64,000 nucleotides of DNA from assembly GCF_040054535.1 (NCBI RefSeq), contig NC_090783.1, positions 6,406,001 to 6,470,000 on the forward strand. Reading direction: 5' to 3'. The position numbers and the translations under genes are program-made. The stretch is from Antennarius striatus (Eukaryota > Chordata > Actinopteri > Lophiiformes > Antennariidae). Positions within the stretch are counted from its first letter, which is position 1, and each line of letters starts with the position of its first letter. This document shows positions 51,796 through 64,000 of this stretch, piece by piece. The notes below the pieces were generated by a model that saw only the letters and a list, made by a program, of their open reading frames with translations, had not been told where the DNA came from and did no database searches.

Positions 51796-54379
51796 ATGAT
51801 CAAGGATTATAAATAGCTGAGCAACGTCAAGGCTGTAACTTTGTTTTACTTCATATTTCTATGTCATTGACTACTCCTTTCTCTCTACCAGGGTTTTTCA
51901 ACTCCTCAAAGGCCAAAATGGTGAAATATGGAGTGACTGTAACCACTGCAAACCTTGCTCAGGCAACCACTACAAATAATATTTTCATTAAACTGGTGGG
52001 CACCAATGGGGAGAGTAAACATACATGGCTGAAAAGCTTTCAAGGATCTGCTGCATTCCACCTTGGAGCAGTGAGTCAGGAATTTACTTGGCTTTCACAA
52101 CTAATGTTACAGTGTATTTCTTGAATTTACACCTGCAGACAAAAGCATGAAATCATCAATTTTTGTAATTATAGTTCAAACATCTGTGGATCAGCCACAC
52201 CCAGTTTTTCTTTTCGTACTTTCATATAATTGATGTTGATCTTTTTTACTCTTCAAGGTGCTATTATTCTCAAAGTCTCCCTCTAAATTTCATTATTATA
52301 TTAAAAAAACAATTTCAAAGTAAGATAGAAGTGGATCGATGTACAATGTGTGTGTTTTCAATTCGCTATTATAAAAATTTTATGCTTTCGCTGGTTGCAT
52401 CTCTAGGAATCTCAGAGCTTCTCCCATTTTGTTTTCAGAAGTCAAATTTTTCAGTGTCTTGCCCCACCTCTCTTGGAAAGTTGGTGCTAATTGAGCTAGA
52501 CAAAAAGCCTCTCCCACTCTTCCCAGAAGATGCCTGGTTTCCCAGCAAGGTGGCAGTGAAGTCCCCTGAGGGAGACCCGTATAACTTTCTAATCCATCGC
52601 TCGATCTCTGGATGTGAGGTTCACCTGTTCAGGGAAGGAACAGGTTTGTGGAATTCTATGTAACTGCTCTACCATTACTAAAAACACAAGCTACACCAGA
52701 AAGGGTTAATTTCTTGATCTTTCTCTCAGCTTTGAGGAACTTTGATGACACTCATCATCTCAGAAAATACTCTAGAGAGAAGGAGCTGAAGCTGAGAGAA
52801 GAGCAGTATAGGTGGGGATAGTTTGCTTTTCATGACTTATGTGATGAAATCTATGAATTTGTTAGCATCATAGAGACTTCTGATTTACGAAATCATCACA
52901 TTATGATAAGCAGAATTCAGTCTTTCACACTGTAAATGTACTTGCATTGAACTGTTCTGTATTTCTCAAATGGGATGACTACAAAGAAGGATTACCTCAC
53001 TGCATGAAAGCAGACAACCCTCTTTCTCTGCCTTGTGAGGTCTGTTTCTCCTTCACCAAGTCCACAGTTTCTCTACACTGCCTCGCTTGGGTGAGGAGCT
53101 AGCTCCCGAATCCTTGATGCAATAAATAAACAGCCTCTGAATAAATACCCAAATTGAGAAGTGTCATTAGAAATGAAGTCTTAATCAATGCGATTCTTTG
53201 TGACTGATGTTTTCCTTTCCCAGGCTGACAGAACTGAAACTGAAGGGACTTACAAGTAGCAAGAAGAACTGGTCTAACATTAAAGGCATTGGCAAGGTCT
53301 TCTGCAACAAAACAACACCTATATCAGGTGCAGCTCTGATGGAAAGTCACTGAAACATTGAGGCATGTGTTCTGTATGTACGTACCATAACTATTTAGAG
53401 TAACATACAAGTTGTAAATCGTGATTTCTTTCCAGTTTATGTGCAGACCACTGGAAGGACGATGCAATTTTTGGTTATCAGTATCTAAATGGCGTCAATC
53501 CCACTTTGGTCCAACGTTGTACGACCCTGCTGGCTAACCTTCCGGTCACTGATGATATGGTATTTCTCCATGGTGGAGGCTGCTTAATGGAGGAAGTACA
53601 GGTATATTAAACACATGTTTATGAAGATTAAATGATAAATAAGTTATTTTAAAACGCTAAACTTCAGTAATAATGGCAAAATGAAATCTTTTGTGTGAAG
53701 AGCAGAGCTGCAAAGATGTTTTAGTTAAACAAAAAGACAATGTGAAATGTGTTACAGCAAGAAAATGAGGGTTTAATCCATTAAGAAATGCACTTAGAAG
53801 CATCTTATATTCCTCTTAAGTGTTGTGACTTGGTAAAATATGGCTTTCAGAAAGGCAACATCTTCCTGTGTGACTACAACCATTTGGATAGAGTGAAAAC
53901 AAATGTCATCAATGGGAAGAATCAGTACCTGATGGCTCCTCTGGTGTTGCTCCACAGAACCCCAGAAGATCAGCTGATGCCCATCGTCATTCAGGTGAAA
54001 GAACATTGGATTTATGCCCCTCATCTTCTCAACAATAAGATTTTCTTCCGAACACATACATGTGCACTTGAGCATTTCATTTGAGACCCCTTATTGCATG
54101 GCTAACTGTCATAACGGATACAACCATGTCGTGTACTGGGTTTGGATATGCTTAATATGTGTTTACATGTTTACACTGTATATGTGATTGTCAGCCAACT
54201 AAAACAAAGGAGGCCAATCAGATTTTCTGAAAGAAATCACAGGCAACAAATCACAGGTAACAAATGACTCAGGTTGAAGGACATACCGAACCTTAACACA
54301 TGGAGAATTGAAAATGTGTCAGTGACTGAATCTGTGTGTCACCAAATGCTGATATATCTTGAAAAGGATGTAAGACTTT

Positions 54380-55210
54380 GTGGTAAGCTACACCCGTGTG
54401 CCAGCTCTGCCAGAGAAGAGGATCATTGGAGCACATCCTCAGCTGTTGTCCAAAGGCCTTGGGAGATGGCAGGTATCATTGGCGCCACGACCAGGTCCTA
54501 CGGGCAATAGCAGACACCATCTGCACTGGCATTAACACCAGTAGGCGGCAACACCCAACCAGGAGTATAATTGCCTTTGTCCAAGCAGGGGAGAAACCTC
54601 AACCCTCCAAGAAGATTCAAGGAGGGCTGCTCACAACATCAAGGGACTGGCAGCTCCTGGTTGACCTAGGGAAGCAGTTGCGATTTCCAGACATCATTGC
54701 AACTACGACCCTCCAGCCAGACATGGTGCTGTGGTCTGGAGCCAGCAAGCAGGTGGTGCTCCTTGAGCTAATGTTTCCCTGGGAGGACAGATTGGAGGAA
54801 GCTCAGGACAGAAAGCGAGCAAAGTATTCCGATCTTGTGGCAGAGTGCCGGAGGAATGGGTGGAAGGCCTGCTGCGAGCCTATTGAGGTGGGCTGCAGAG
54901 GTTTTGCAGGCGAGTCCTTACATCAGGTCCTAGGGCTCCTTGGGATTTGTGGACTGCACAGGCGAAGAGCCATTAAAAACATCTTGGAAGCATTGGAGAA
55001 GGCTTCACGTTGGCTGTGGTTGAGGAGGGGGGATGCGTGGCGTAGTGGGCTACCTGGACACAAGTCGGGGGACTGATCACTCCTGGCTGGGTCGCCCGGA
55101 GGAGGGTGTCTGATTCAGACCCGACACACCTTATGAGGCCGGGAGAATCACTGATGATGTGTTCAGGTTGCACTAAGAGGTGTATAATAGAACTAACAAA
55201 TATAACACTA
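54380..55210 (+). mobile_element. LINE C terminus with zinc knuckle and restriction-like endonuclease (R2/NeSL/Hero type)
   Basis: An open frame ending TGA at 55074-55076 begins near VCQLCQRRGSLEHILSCC, a CCHC zinc knuckle (CxxC, His, Cys). Downstream, QPDMVLWSG, then LLELMFPWEDR and KRAKYSDLVAECRRNGW fit the PD-(D/E)XK-type endonuclease of early-branching LINEs such as R2, NeSL and Hero. The reverse transcriptase is missing by 5' truncation. The 3'UTR follows to about 55210 (TGGGTCGCCCGGAGGAGGGT). It is inserted in intron 7 of the lipoxygenase pseudogene. The frame is intact over about 220 codons, which points to a fairly recent insertion. Confidence 0.8.
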
Positions 55211-56654
55211 GTATGAGCATATTCCATTAGGCACCTACACATATATATGGTAGTATACATATTTACTTTTTCAACCTCTCATTGTGTCCTTTTCTGGTGA
55301 CATATCTTTAACCTTGGTTTTGATGTCCCTGAGAGACAGCCAGGCCTTGCCAGAGAAAGCTACTACAGCTAGACGGAATCACATTACCTTCAAATTTCCT
55401 ACAGTTTAATGAAAATAAGCTGTTAGAACAAGTAAAGAGCAAAACCAATCCAGGAAAAGTTCTTATCAGACTGTTTTTACAAACCCTTATGCCAAATTAA
55501 ACAACTTTAAAATGGATTCTTAAAACATTAGTGATTTTTTATATTTATTTCCATCACCTGCTTAAGGCCTCACACGATACGTCTTCACTTTTCTTAGTTT
55601 TACTTATCTGACAATAGGACATGTGTCTTTGTAACAACCCTTTCCAACTCATCAGTTGTTTTCTTTCTTCTGCAGCTGAAGCAGATTCCAGCAGATGACA
55701 ATCCCATCTTTTTCCCGACCGATTCCGCGTATGACTGGTTGATTGCCAAGATTTTTGTGAGAAGTGCAGATTTCAGCGAGCATCAACTCAATGTTCATTT
55801 GCTGCACACTCATCTGCTGGCAGAGGTTTTTGCAGTGTCGCTGCTGCGCAACATGCCCATGGTGCATCCTCTGTATAAGGTAACTGAAAGGGAGAGGACT
55901 ATGTATTATTTAAATTTAATTTATTACTGATGGTATTGTATAAACGCTGTCTTTACTTTTGGCTTAGTAATCCCTTTTGTTGTGTCTTCCCTCAGCTCAT
56001 CATACCTCACACTCGCTACACTCTACAGATCAACAATCTGGCTCGAAGTCTTCTGATATCTAAAAAGGGAGTTTTCACACAGGTATGAATGGATCAACAT
56101 AGTCAGCAGTTCAAACGCCTTATCTTTCTCTAACTATACTCCTTCATCATTCTCTAGTTTGCAGCTTCTGGTGGGGAGGGAATGTTTGACCTTCTGAAGT
56201 GCTCGCTGTCCTCATTGACCTACAGCTCCCTGTGTATACCAGATGACATCGCTCAACGTGGGATGGAGAATGTCCCTAACTTCTACTACAGAGATGATGG
56301 ACTCAAGCTTTGAGATATCATCCACAGGTAATATAACTATTGGAAATACTAATAAAAAATGCACATTCATTGCGTTTCTTGCTATATTTGCAATCCAAGT
56401 GCAATCCCAGAGAACAATAAAAATCTATGCTGCATTCTACTGAACAGGACGTTTGATTGACTTTCCTCTCCCCTTCATTGAGATTCAGCTAGTGCTAGAA
56501 TATATCCACAATTTGAAAGTGTAAAAGAAGTGATTTCTACTATAATTATGCAAAGACCCACCATGTGATGACAGAGGGAAGTTAGTTTGAAACTATAATC
56601 TTGTACAATGTATCAGTTAGAAACATATGATATTGATATGTTATCCTCTTTAAT

Positions 56655-56657
<3 letters not shown>

Positions 56658-56739
<82 letters not shown>
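56658..56739. repeat. (TA)n microsatellite
   Basis: About 41 TA units in intron 10 of the pseudogene. Confidence 0.97.
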
Positions 56740-56742
<3 letters not shown>

Positions 56743-57210
56743 TGACATACACATTGAGGAATTCAAGGAAGAAATGTAGTAGGAGGGCAGATCTGTGGCG
56801 GTTGCCTTCTTTATGTTCACCACATAATGACAAGACATTGTAAGGGATAAAAGGAAAAATAAAAAGGCTCCATCATACAAATTGGAAGGAAATCAAAAAG
56901 TTCAAACATGTTTTTTTCATGAAATTGCTCATACTACTGTGTTATTCATGTCACAGCAGGGGCATCTGCAAGAGGGAATGTGAAGTCAAATTACATTTCC
57001 ATTTTCTGCATGACAAGTGTTCTTAAAGAGAAAAACCTGCCATGACCTTTTAAAGGGCTGTTTAGAATTTACCACGATGTTGTAAGTGCTCAAAGCAGAG
57101 TTGTTCTTTGTTTGAAGGCTTGTGAATGGAGTGCTCAGGTACTACTACAAAACTTGATGACGAGGTTTGCAAAGACTCAGAACTCCAGAAGCGGATTCAT
57201 GACATTTTTG

Positions 57211-57883
57211 TCATTTTTGTCATTTTCTGTCCTAATCTCCTTCTCATGTTCTATTAGTCCGTAGTCTCCAGTGTGCTGTCACACGCCATTGTGTGTTGAG
57301 GTGGTGGGGCCAGGAAAAGACATATGGACCGTCTTAACAGACTCATCCGCAGAGCGGGCTCAGTGGTCAGGCTGAGCCTGGACTCTGTGGAGACAGTTCT
57401 GGGGAGCAGGACCATGTCTAAATTCAGGGCCATCACGAACAACACCAGCCACCCCCTGCACACCACCTTCTCCCAGCGGAGAAGCACCTTCAGCGACAGA
57501 CTGCTGTCACACAGCGCCTCCACAGAGAGGCTGAGGTCCTCCTTCGTTCCCCCGTGCTATCAGGGGGTACAATGACTCTCTCAGGAGGAGCGGGGGGGGG
57601 GTCAGCACGCGGTTAAGTGGATTTGGATTTAATTGAATTTTATACTGTTTATATTTTAATTTTATACTGTTTATAGTTTATTTTTTTAGTATATGCACTG
57701 TTAATGCTACATGTGTCTGTTAGTGTAGTGTATGTCTTGTGGTATGTCCTGTTTTGTTTTTGTTTTTTCCTGGTGTTTGGCTGAGCAGTGGATATGTGCA
57801 ATTTCCTCCGGGATTATTAAAGTATCCATCCATCCATCCATCCATCCATCCATCCATCCATCCATCCATCCATCCATCCATCT
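57211..57883 (+). mobile_element. LINE 3' end inserted in pseudogene exon 11
   Basis: A frame at 57324-57575 reads LNRLIRRAGSVV, HPLHTTFSQRRSTFSDRLLS and RLRSSFVP, the usual C terminus of a vertebrate non-LTR reverse transcriptase. It is followed by a 3'UTR with two TTTTATACTGTTTATA motifs, CAATTTCCTCCGGGATTA, TTAAAGTATCC and (ATCC)n. The exon sequence resumes at TTTTTGAGCATGGATTCCTC. ATTTTTG flanks both sides (57204-57210 and 57884-57890), a likely target duplication. A second ATTTTTG at 57213-57219 makes the left edge uncertain by about 9 bp. Confidence 0.85.
57826..57882. repeat. (ATCC)n tail array
   Basis: About 14 ATCC units forming the 3' tail of the LINE above. Confidence 0.95.
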
Positions 57884-58743
57884 ATTTTTGAGCATGGATT
57901 CCTCTCCCAGACATGCACAGGTGTGCTTAAAGAATTATCAGATTTTGTTACACAAAAGACTTTCTATCTATTTATCCACGTTGATTCTTTTTTATGAATT
58001 CACAGGAATCCCTCAAACATTGGCTACGGTGGCTGAGATGGTCAAGTTTGTCACCATGGTGATTTTTACTTGCTCAGACCAGCACTCTACTGTCAACTCT
58101 GGACAGGTGCATTACTAAAATGTATCGTTTTTAATGTATGATATGATGTAAATGTTTTAAACAACAAAAAAGTCCTAATAAATTGTAAAATTCCCAAATA
58201 AATCATCATTAATATAAATACAATTCATCTCTCAAAATGATGTCGTTTATATGTTGTGCTTCATGATTTGCATCTTTGTTAATATTCATTAATTGAAGTA
58301 TGACTATGGTGGCTGGATGCCCAACACACCCATCTCCCTGCAATGTGATGCACCAACCACAAAGGGGACAACAGGTGAGGCCACAATGCTGCAGACGCTC
58401 CCTGATGTAAACACAACGGTGCAGGGCATGTCCACCATGTGGCTGCTCAGTAAGCAGTCATCTGATTTCATAAGAACTGTAGGAGTAGTAATACTTGGAC
58501 ATGTATTAAACAATGTAGTAGTCCATGTCTTCAACTTAATACCGCAGTGCTGCTTTTTGATAGGTTCGACTCGGCCAGTACCCAGAAAAGCATTTCTTTG
58601 AAGACGGTCCCTGCAAGGTGATAAAGGGCTTTCAAGGGGAACTTGAAATTTTAAGTACAACGATCAAAACCAGAAACCAGACTTTGGAAGTCCCGTACAC
58701 GTACTTGGATCCCATTTTGGTGGAAAATAGTGTGACTATTTGA

Positions 58744-60871
58744 ATATCACAACCAATGACAGTTTGATGTTATGACTGACAGTTTGCTGACTAATCATCT
58801 CTTCTCTCCCACAGGGTTGGTTTCCTTGTAAGGGAATACTTCATAACTCAGTAGATCTTACAGTGATGACTATTCATTTTTTCCTCATACTGTGACTTTC
58901 CACAGCTAATTTTAAATCATCTCATGGAAACTTTGGGAGGAAATTTTAAAAAATTGCTCAGCCCTGATGAAACACGGATTTGCCGTTTAATCACTGCTGA
59001 GTTAGCAGTTAGCATCTCTGCTTGTTTTGTCAGTAAAAATGATAAAAGTTTCAGTCATCAATGATAAAAAATGTAAACTATCCTGCATTTGTTAAATTAA
59101 CATAATGGAGTTTAGCTCCATTCTGTTGAATTGCATGTAATGCTTCCCATAATAAAACTATATTCTAAGGCCTCCAGGGTCTTGACACAAGCTGAGCCTT
59201 CTGTATGCCTTCTGCATTCATTTTGTACGTGTTTGGGTAAGTTTTCAGACACTTTATGGGTTTGGATAAGACAGATGAGACAGCAAAATACCACTGGAAT
59301 TGATTGACAGCAATGTAGCAGTTCAGAAAAGGTGTGGAAAACATGTATATACAATGAACAGCTGCCTTATATGAGATTATATTGATGTAGCATATTGACA
59401 GAAAGGATGCATGGAACCTCTATCATATCCTTTATCAAATGTTAAACATACAATTCTTTTTGCAGTTGACTGTCTCTGTCATGCTTTCAATCTTGAAGTG
59501 ACCTGTTCCCTTAGTGTTTGATTTACATGCAAAGTGAACTACTAAGACATTGTATTTCCTGGTTCTCAACCTTTCAACGGAAAGACTGATTAAGTCTTTG
59601 CTCAGTCAGCTACTCCACTCCGTTTTTTTCTTTTGTTCAGCTGGTGACCATGTTCTGAAAAAAAATGTTGACCTTGCACCTACTGATCTTAGAAAGCTAC
59701 TGCTTCACCATGTTGTCTTGATGGAGCAGATACACCATCAATAAGGGCAGCTGGGTGGATCCAGATCTTCCAGCACTGAAGAGCGATCTCTGCCAACGAG
59801 AAGCCTGAATCTTCCACTACTCGTTCCTATCCAGAGGGTTGAACAAGTCTGTAAAGGTTATCCCTTTTTCACTGGTCACATGCTTCAAAGGTCTCTTCTA
59901 AATTGAATGGTTTCTATGTCAACCTATGTTCAGCCGTTAGCGCTGCGTGTAGATCTTTTGTCTGGCTTTAGCTTTGAACTAAAAGCTTTTTTTAAAGACA
60001 ATTATAATTAATTTATGTGTGCATGTGTTGAATTGTCAGTAGCTCTAAATTGGAGCTAGGCTTAAGCATCTGAAAATACCCGTAAAGGTCTTGATAATTG
60101 TGGTCAAAGACAGATTGGGTAGCGAGTTGGCACTTGGGAGGCGAGCACAGTTCATTCTACTTGAACGTCCTTCACTTCTCTGTGACGTCCCACTGAGCAC
60201 TGCTGAAGATGAAAGCATTTTCAAATAGTTACCCAGCAGGTCCAGTTGTAATTTAGTGAAGTTCCGCTCTTTGGATAACCGACAAATTGTACTAGTTTGA
60301 CCTGTTCTTAAGCATAATGAAGGGCATCACTTCTTCATCATCCTTATGACATTCATGAATGCTCCATCAGCACAGAGCTGTCTCCATGGAAGTGTTATTC
60401 ATTAAAAACGACCAGTGTTGTGCTTTATTCCCAATCTACTGAAGGTGAATGAAATATCATTACCTTTGTGTGCTGTTCCTTCCTCTCTGTGTGTGTGTCC
60501 ACGTCCGTAAGAAAAGACAGACTTCTTAAAACAATTGGGAAATGACACAACGACATAAGCAAACAAAAAACATTTGTGTTATTTTTTGCCTCTGCCTTCT
60601 GGATTTCTATCTGCTACAATGGTTTATCTTCATAAAGGGAATGTTTGCTTGTCCTTGCTGTCCTAAACAAGCTGCCCTGAGGGAGAATTTCCCGTTCAGG
60701 GATTAATAAAGTGATTCTTCTTCTTCTTCTTCTTAAGGAAGACTTTGTTCATAGCAGTTCATCATCGGTCTGTAACAGCACTTGGTGTTCATCTCTTTGG
60801 ACACTGATATAATACCAAAATTGCAAAGCTCATTTGACCAAACTGAAATTTGATTTGCTCTTTGCGTTTGC
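58744..60871. other. Intergenic DNA downstream of the pseudogene
   Basis: No gene recognised. An AATAAA at 59151-59156 may be the remnant poly(A) signal of the pseudogene, though it is over 400 bp from the stop. A LINE-tail-like piece (GAGGGAGAATTTCCCGTTCA, GGGATTAATAAAGTGATTC, then TTCTTCTTC) lies at 60675-60735. Confidence 0.6.
60675..60735 (+). mobile_element. LINE/SINE tail fragment with (TTC)n
   Basis: GAATTTCCCGTTCAGGGATT and AATAAAGTGATTC followed by five to six TTC units. It resembles the AATTTCC..GGGATTAATAAAGT tail in other copies of this window but has a different 3' array. Confidence 0.55.
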
Positions 60872-61010
<139 letters not shown>

Positions 61011-62169
61011 GAAATCATGAGACTGAGCTGGAGAGATGTGAGCCATCATACCTGGCCGTTCAGAGATCATTATACTTCTGGAGAGCAGCATGAGGTTTAT
61101 CCGATGAAAACTTTTCACTTCTGTAATGACGGACATTGATTCAGCTCAATGGTGTGAAAACACATTACTGTACATGTGTGCTCTAAAAAAGAACACGGAC
61201 ATGGTGATGCTGAAGGAAGCTTTTGTGTGCTCTCTGTATGGTCACTAAGCATAGAAAAGCAGTCTCACTTTGACATTACGCAAGCGGTTTTGTATATTTT
61301 TGAGCAAGTAGGGTAGCATGGAGAACATTTACAATGGTTAATTGCAGTTCAATGTACTGTATAGCAGAGTCAATCTAACAGTGTTCAAATGAATGACTGG
61401 AACTGTGCAAAAGAGTTCTTATTATCTCTTTCATTTCTGATTTGCCAGCCTTTGGATGTAAGTATGGTTCATGGCCATGCTCTACCTTCTGAATAAAAAA
61501 TATTTATCTTTTTGCTTTTCTGTGTGAAATATGGAATATTAGATGAAAATAAATCTGTTGATTTGTGTATCCTCAAGTAGCTTTGCTTGTCATCCACAAA
61601 CAACTTTTTACTTTCTTTTATTTAAAATTTTCTTTATACGTACAGTATGTAAAAATTTAATGTAAAAACTGTTAGTAGGGGACTTTGCTCTCTAAACCCT
61701 ATAGTGGTTGAAACAAATATTACATCAATAAACAACAGGAAAATGTCTTTTGTTTTTGTTCAAAATCATCCAAATCTCTACATGTTTTCTTTTGAGTGCT
61801 TTTGTAAAGAACCAATCAGTTTTAAGCATATAGTATGATAAACACTATAAATCAATAAGCAAATGTTTTTAATTGTGAGCCTGGTTTTCATTCCCTTACT
61901 GTTGTTCAATTTCTGTTTGAAAGAGGCATATGTAGTGGCACAAAGCTAGTGTTAGGATTTCATGACGAAAGCCACAGTCTTTGTGTCTTCTTACAGTCTT
62001 CTTACATTACAACATAAAAACACAAATTTAGAATTGTCTTCTTTAATTTGGGTGAAATTGGAACATAATGTGATTATCCCACCCTTAATGGATGCTTGGT
62101 TGGCTCTTTCTTTTGTGTTCCAGATACCAGTGGGTGTGACTGTCTCATCAACAAATGGGTGTGCATTAG
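61011..62169. other. Intergenic DNA, nothing recognised
   Basis: AT-rich. No conserved reading frame or named repeat was noticed on either strand. Confidence 0.6.
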
Positions 62170-62420
62170 TCAATCAATTTATCAACTTTTATTTGCACAG
62201 CGCTTAATCACATCAACAGACATTTCAAAGTACTTTTACAGACAGATTAACTTAACAGAGCCTTCCAGAGCAAGCATAAGAGACAGCAGCGGGGAAAAAC
62301 TCCCTCATTGAGGAAGAAACTCCAGGCAGGACCCAGACGCCGGAGGGGCAGCTATCCGCCTTGACCAGTTGGGTGGAAAAGAAATAAAATGGAGATGGGG
62401 ACAGGTCAAGAGAAAGAGAG
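62170..62420. repeat. Common teleost interspersed repeat
   Basis: Runs from TTATCAACTTTTATTTGCAC and AGCGCTTAATCAC through GGGGAAAAACTCCCTC, GAAGAAACTCCAGGCAGGAC, CAGCTATCCGCCTTGACCAG and TTGGGTGG. The ordered blocks ACTTTATTTATATAGCGC, AAAAACTCCC, GAAGAAACC and CATCCGCC..GACCGGTTGGG are a very frequent fish repeat; I do not know its class. Confidence 0.6.
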
Positions 62421-62887
62421 ATGTGGTTTTGATTTAACTGTTTGGTTTTCAACAACACATGTGCTCCACTCACACATATATGCTAACATCCCTGTCTTGC
62501 TGAGAGTCGCCTCATAAACCACCGATATTGCTTGATATGAAATAAATTATGAAATTATGAAAGTATTATTTGGTATATTGGTCTAAAGCAAGTGGCTTCA
62601 CTGGTTCTCAGAGAAGCTTTCAGACAGTACAGTGCAAGAAGTGGGGTCTATCTAAGTAGCTAATCAATTAGATACTTCAAATGTTAATCAATACTGCATA
62701 TTAAATGTGATTTGTGAAATTCAATCACTGCAGGCTGTCTTCTTCTCCTTTTTATTGGAGACCTATTATCTTTCATGTTTTCGTCTGCTTTTGACACCTT
62801 TGTGCTCTTACTGTCTACACAGACAATCTGGACCTGGGGTCGAAATTGTAGCTCAACAGCACCACTAGTGGTAGAAAAAAATAACAG

Positions 62888-64000
<1,113 letters not shown>

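Larger units (their letters stand above)
51918..58743 (+). pseudogene. Tandem lipoxygenase pseudogene (decayed duplicate of the 41546-47586 gene)
   Basis: All 14 exons align with the intact copy: 51918-52070, 52439-52643, 52730-52811, 52970-53090, 53224-53327, 53436-53601, 53851-53994, 55676-55879, 55996-56082, 56158-56327, 57118-57210 plus 57884-57920, 58006-58106, 58299-58469, 58564-58743. Lesions seen: exon 4 acceptor is AA at 52968-52969; exon 4 is 121 not 123 bp; exon 6 is 166 not 167 bp; exon 10 has TGA at 56311-56313 where the intact copy has TGG; exon 11 has one extra base near 57155 and is split by a LINE; the exon 13 donor is AT at 58470-58471. The iron-ligand motifs (HxxxxH in exon 8, QHSTVN in exon 12) and terminal Ile survive in sequence. 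The layout shows a DNA-level tandem duplication, not a retrocopy. It could still be transcribed; no full-length enzyme can be made. Confidence 0.92.

Noticed and set aside
51861..51917. Upstream ATG at 51861 as start of the duplicate
   Set aside because: The extra 19 codons cross a splice acceptor (CTACCAG ending 51891) and have no match in the intact copy.
54396..55076. 226-residue ORF as a novel host gene
   Set aside because: The zinc knuckle, endonuclease motifs and 3'UTR identify it as a LINE C terminus inside an intron.
59550..59744. 64-residue ORF downstream of the pseudogene
   Set aside because: No recognisable motif, splice context or conservation could be seen; probably chance.

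Overview
The window is vertebrate nuclear DNA, almost certainly from a ray-finned (teleost, probably percomorph) fish. The evidence is short GT-AG introns, very dense CA/GT microsatellites, a Rex3-type LINE, RTE and L2-type LINEs, and fish-type tRNA-derived SINEs. No bacterial features are present.

Layout. (1) About 513-40269, + strand: the 3' part of tbck (TBC1 domain-containing kinase). I traced 21 exons encoding 736 residues that run without a frame break to the stop codon. They cover the end of the pseudokinase domain, a TBC domain with both catalytic finger motifs, and a C-terminal rhodanese-like domain. The first part of the gene lies left of the window. Its larger introns hold most of the mobile elements. 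(2) 41330-47630, + strand: a complete lipoxygenase gene (ALOX15B/ALOXE3-like) with a TATA box, a probable non-coding first exon, 14 coding exons, a 670-residue product and a poly(A) signal. (3) 51918-58743, + strand: a tandem duplicate of the lipoxygenase with the same 14-exon layout. It is a pseudogene: a lost acceptor, a lost donor, three small frameshifting indels, one nonsense codon, and a LINE inserted inside exon 11. (4) 58744-64000: no recognisable gene, only microsatellites and interspersed repeats.

The most interesting signals are: the pseudogene with an ordered list of lesions; a probable gene-conversion tract covering the iron-ligand exon (exon 8) of the two lipoxygenase copies; a 652-bp fold-back element at 38781-39432 built of TTTTGTAATAA-like subterminal repeats with a matching 5-bp flank; internally deleted Rex3, RTE and L2 elements; and an intact C-terminal ORF of a LINE with a zinc knuckle and restriction-like endonuclease.

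The genes do not form a pathway. tbck acts in endosomal and mTOR-related trafficking, the lipoxygenases in fatty-acid oxygenation. They are simply neighbours in the same orientation. All calls were made by eye from the sequence; identities and repeat family names were not checked against a database.
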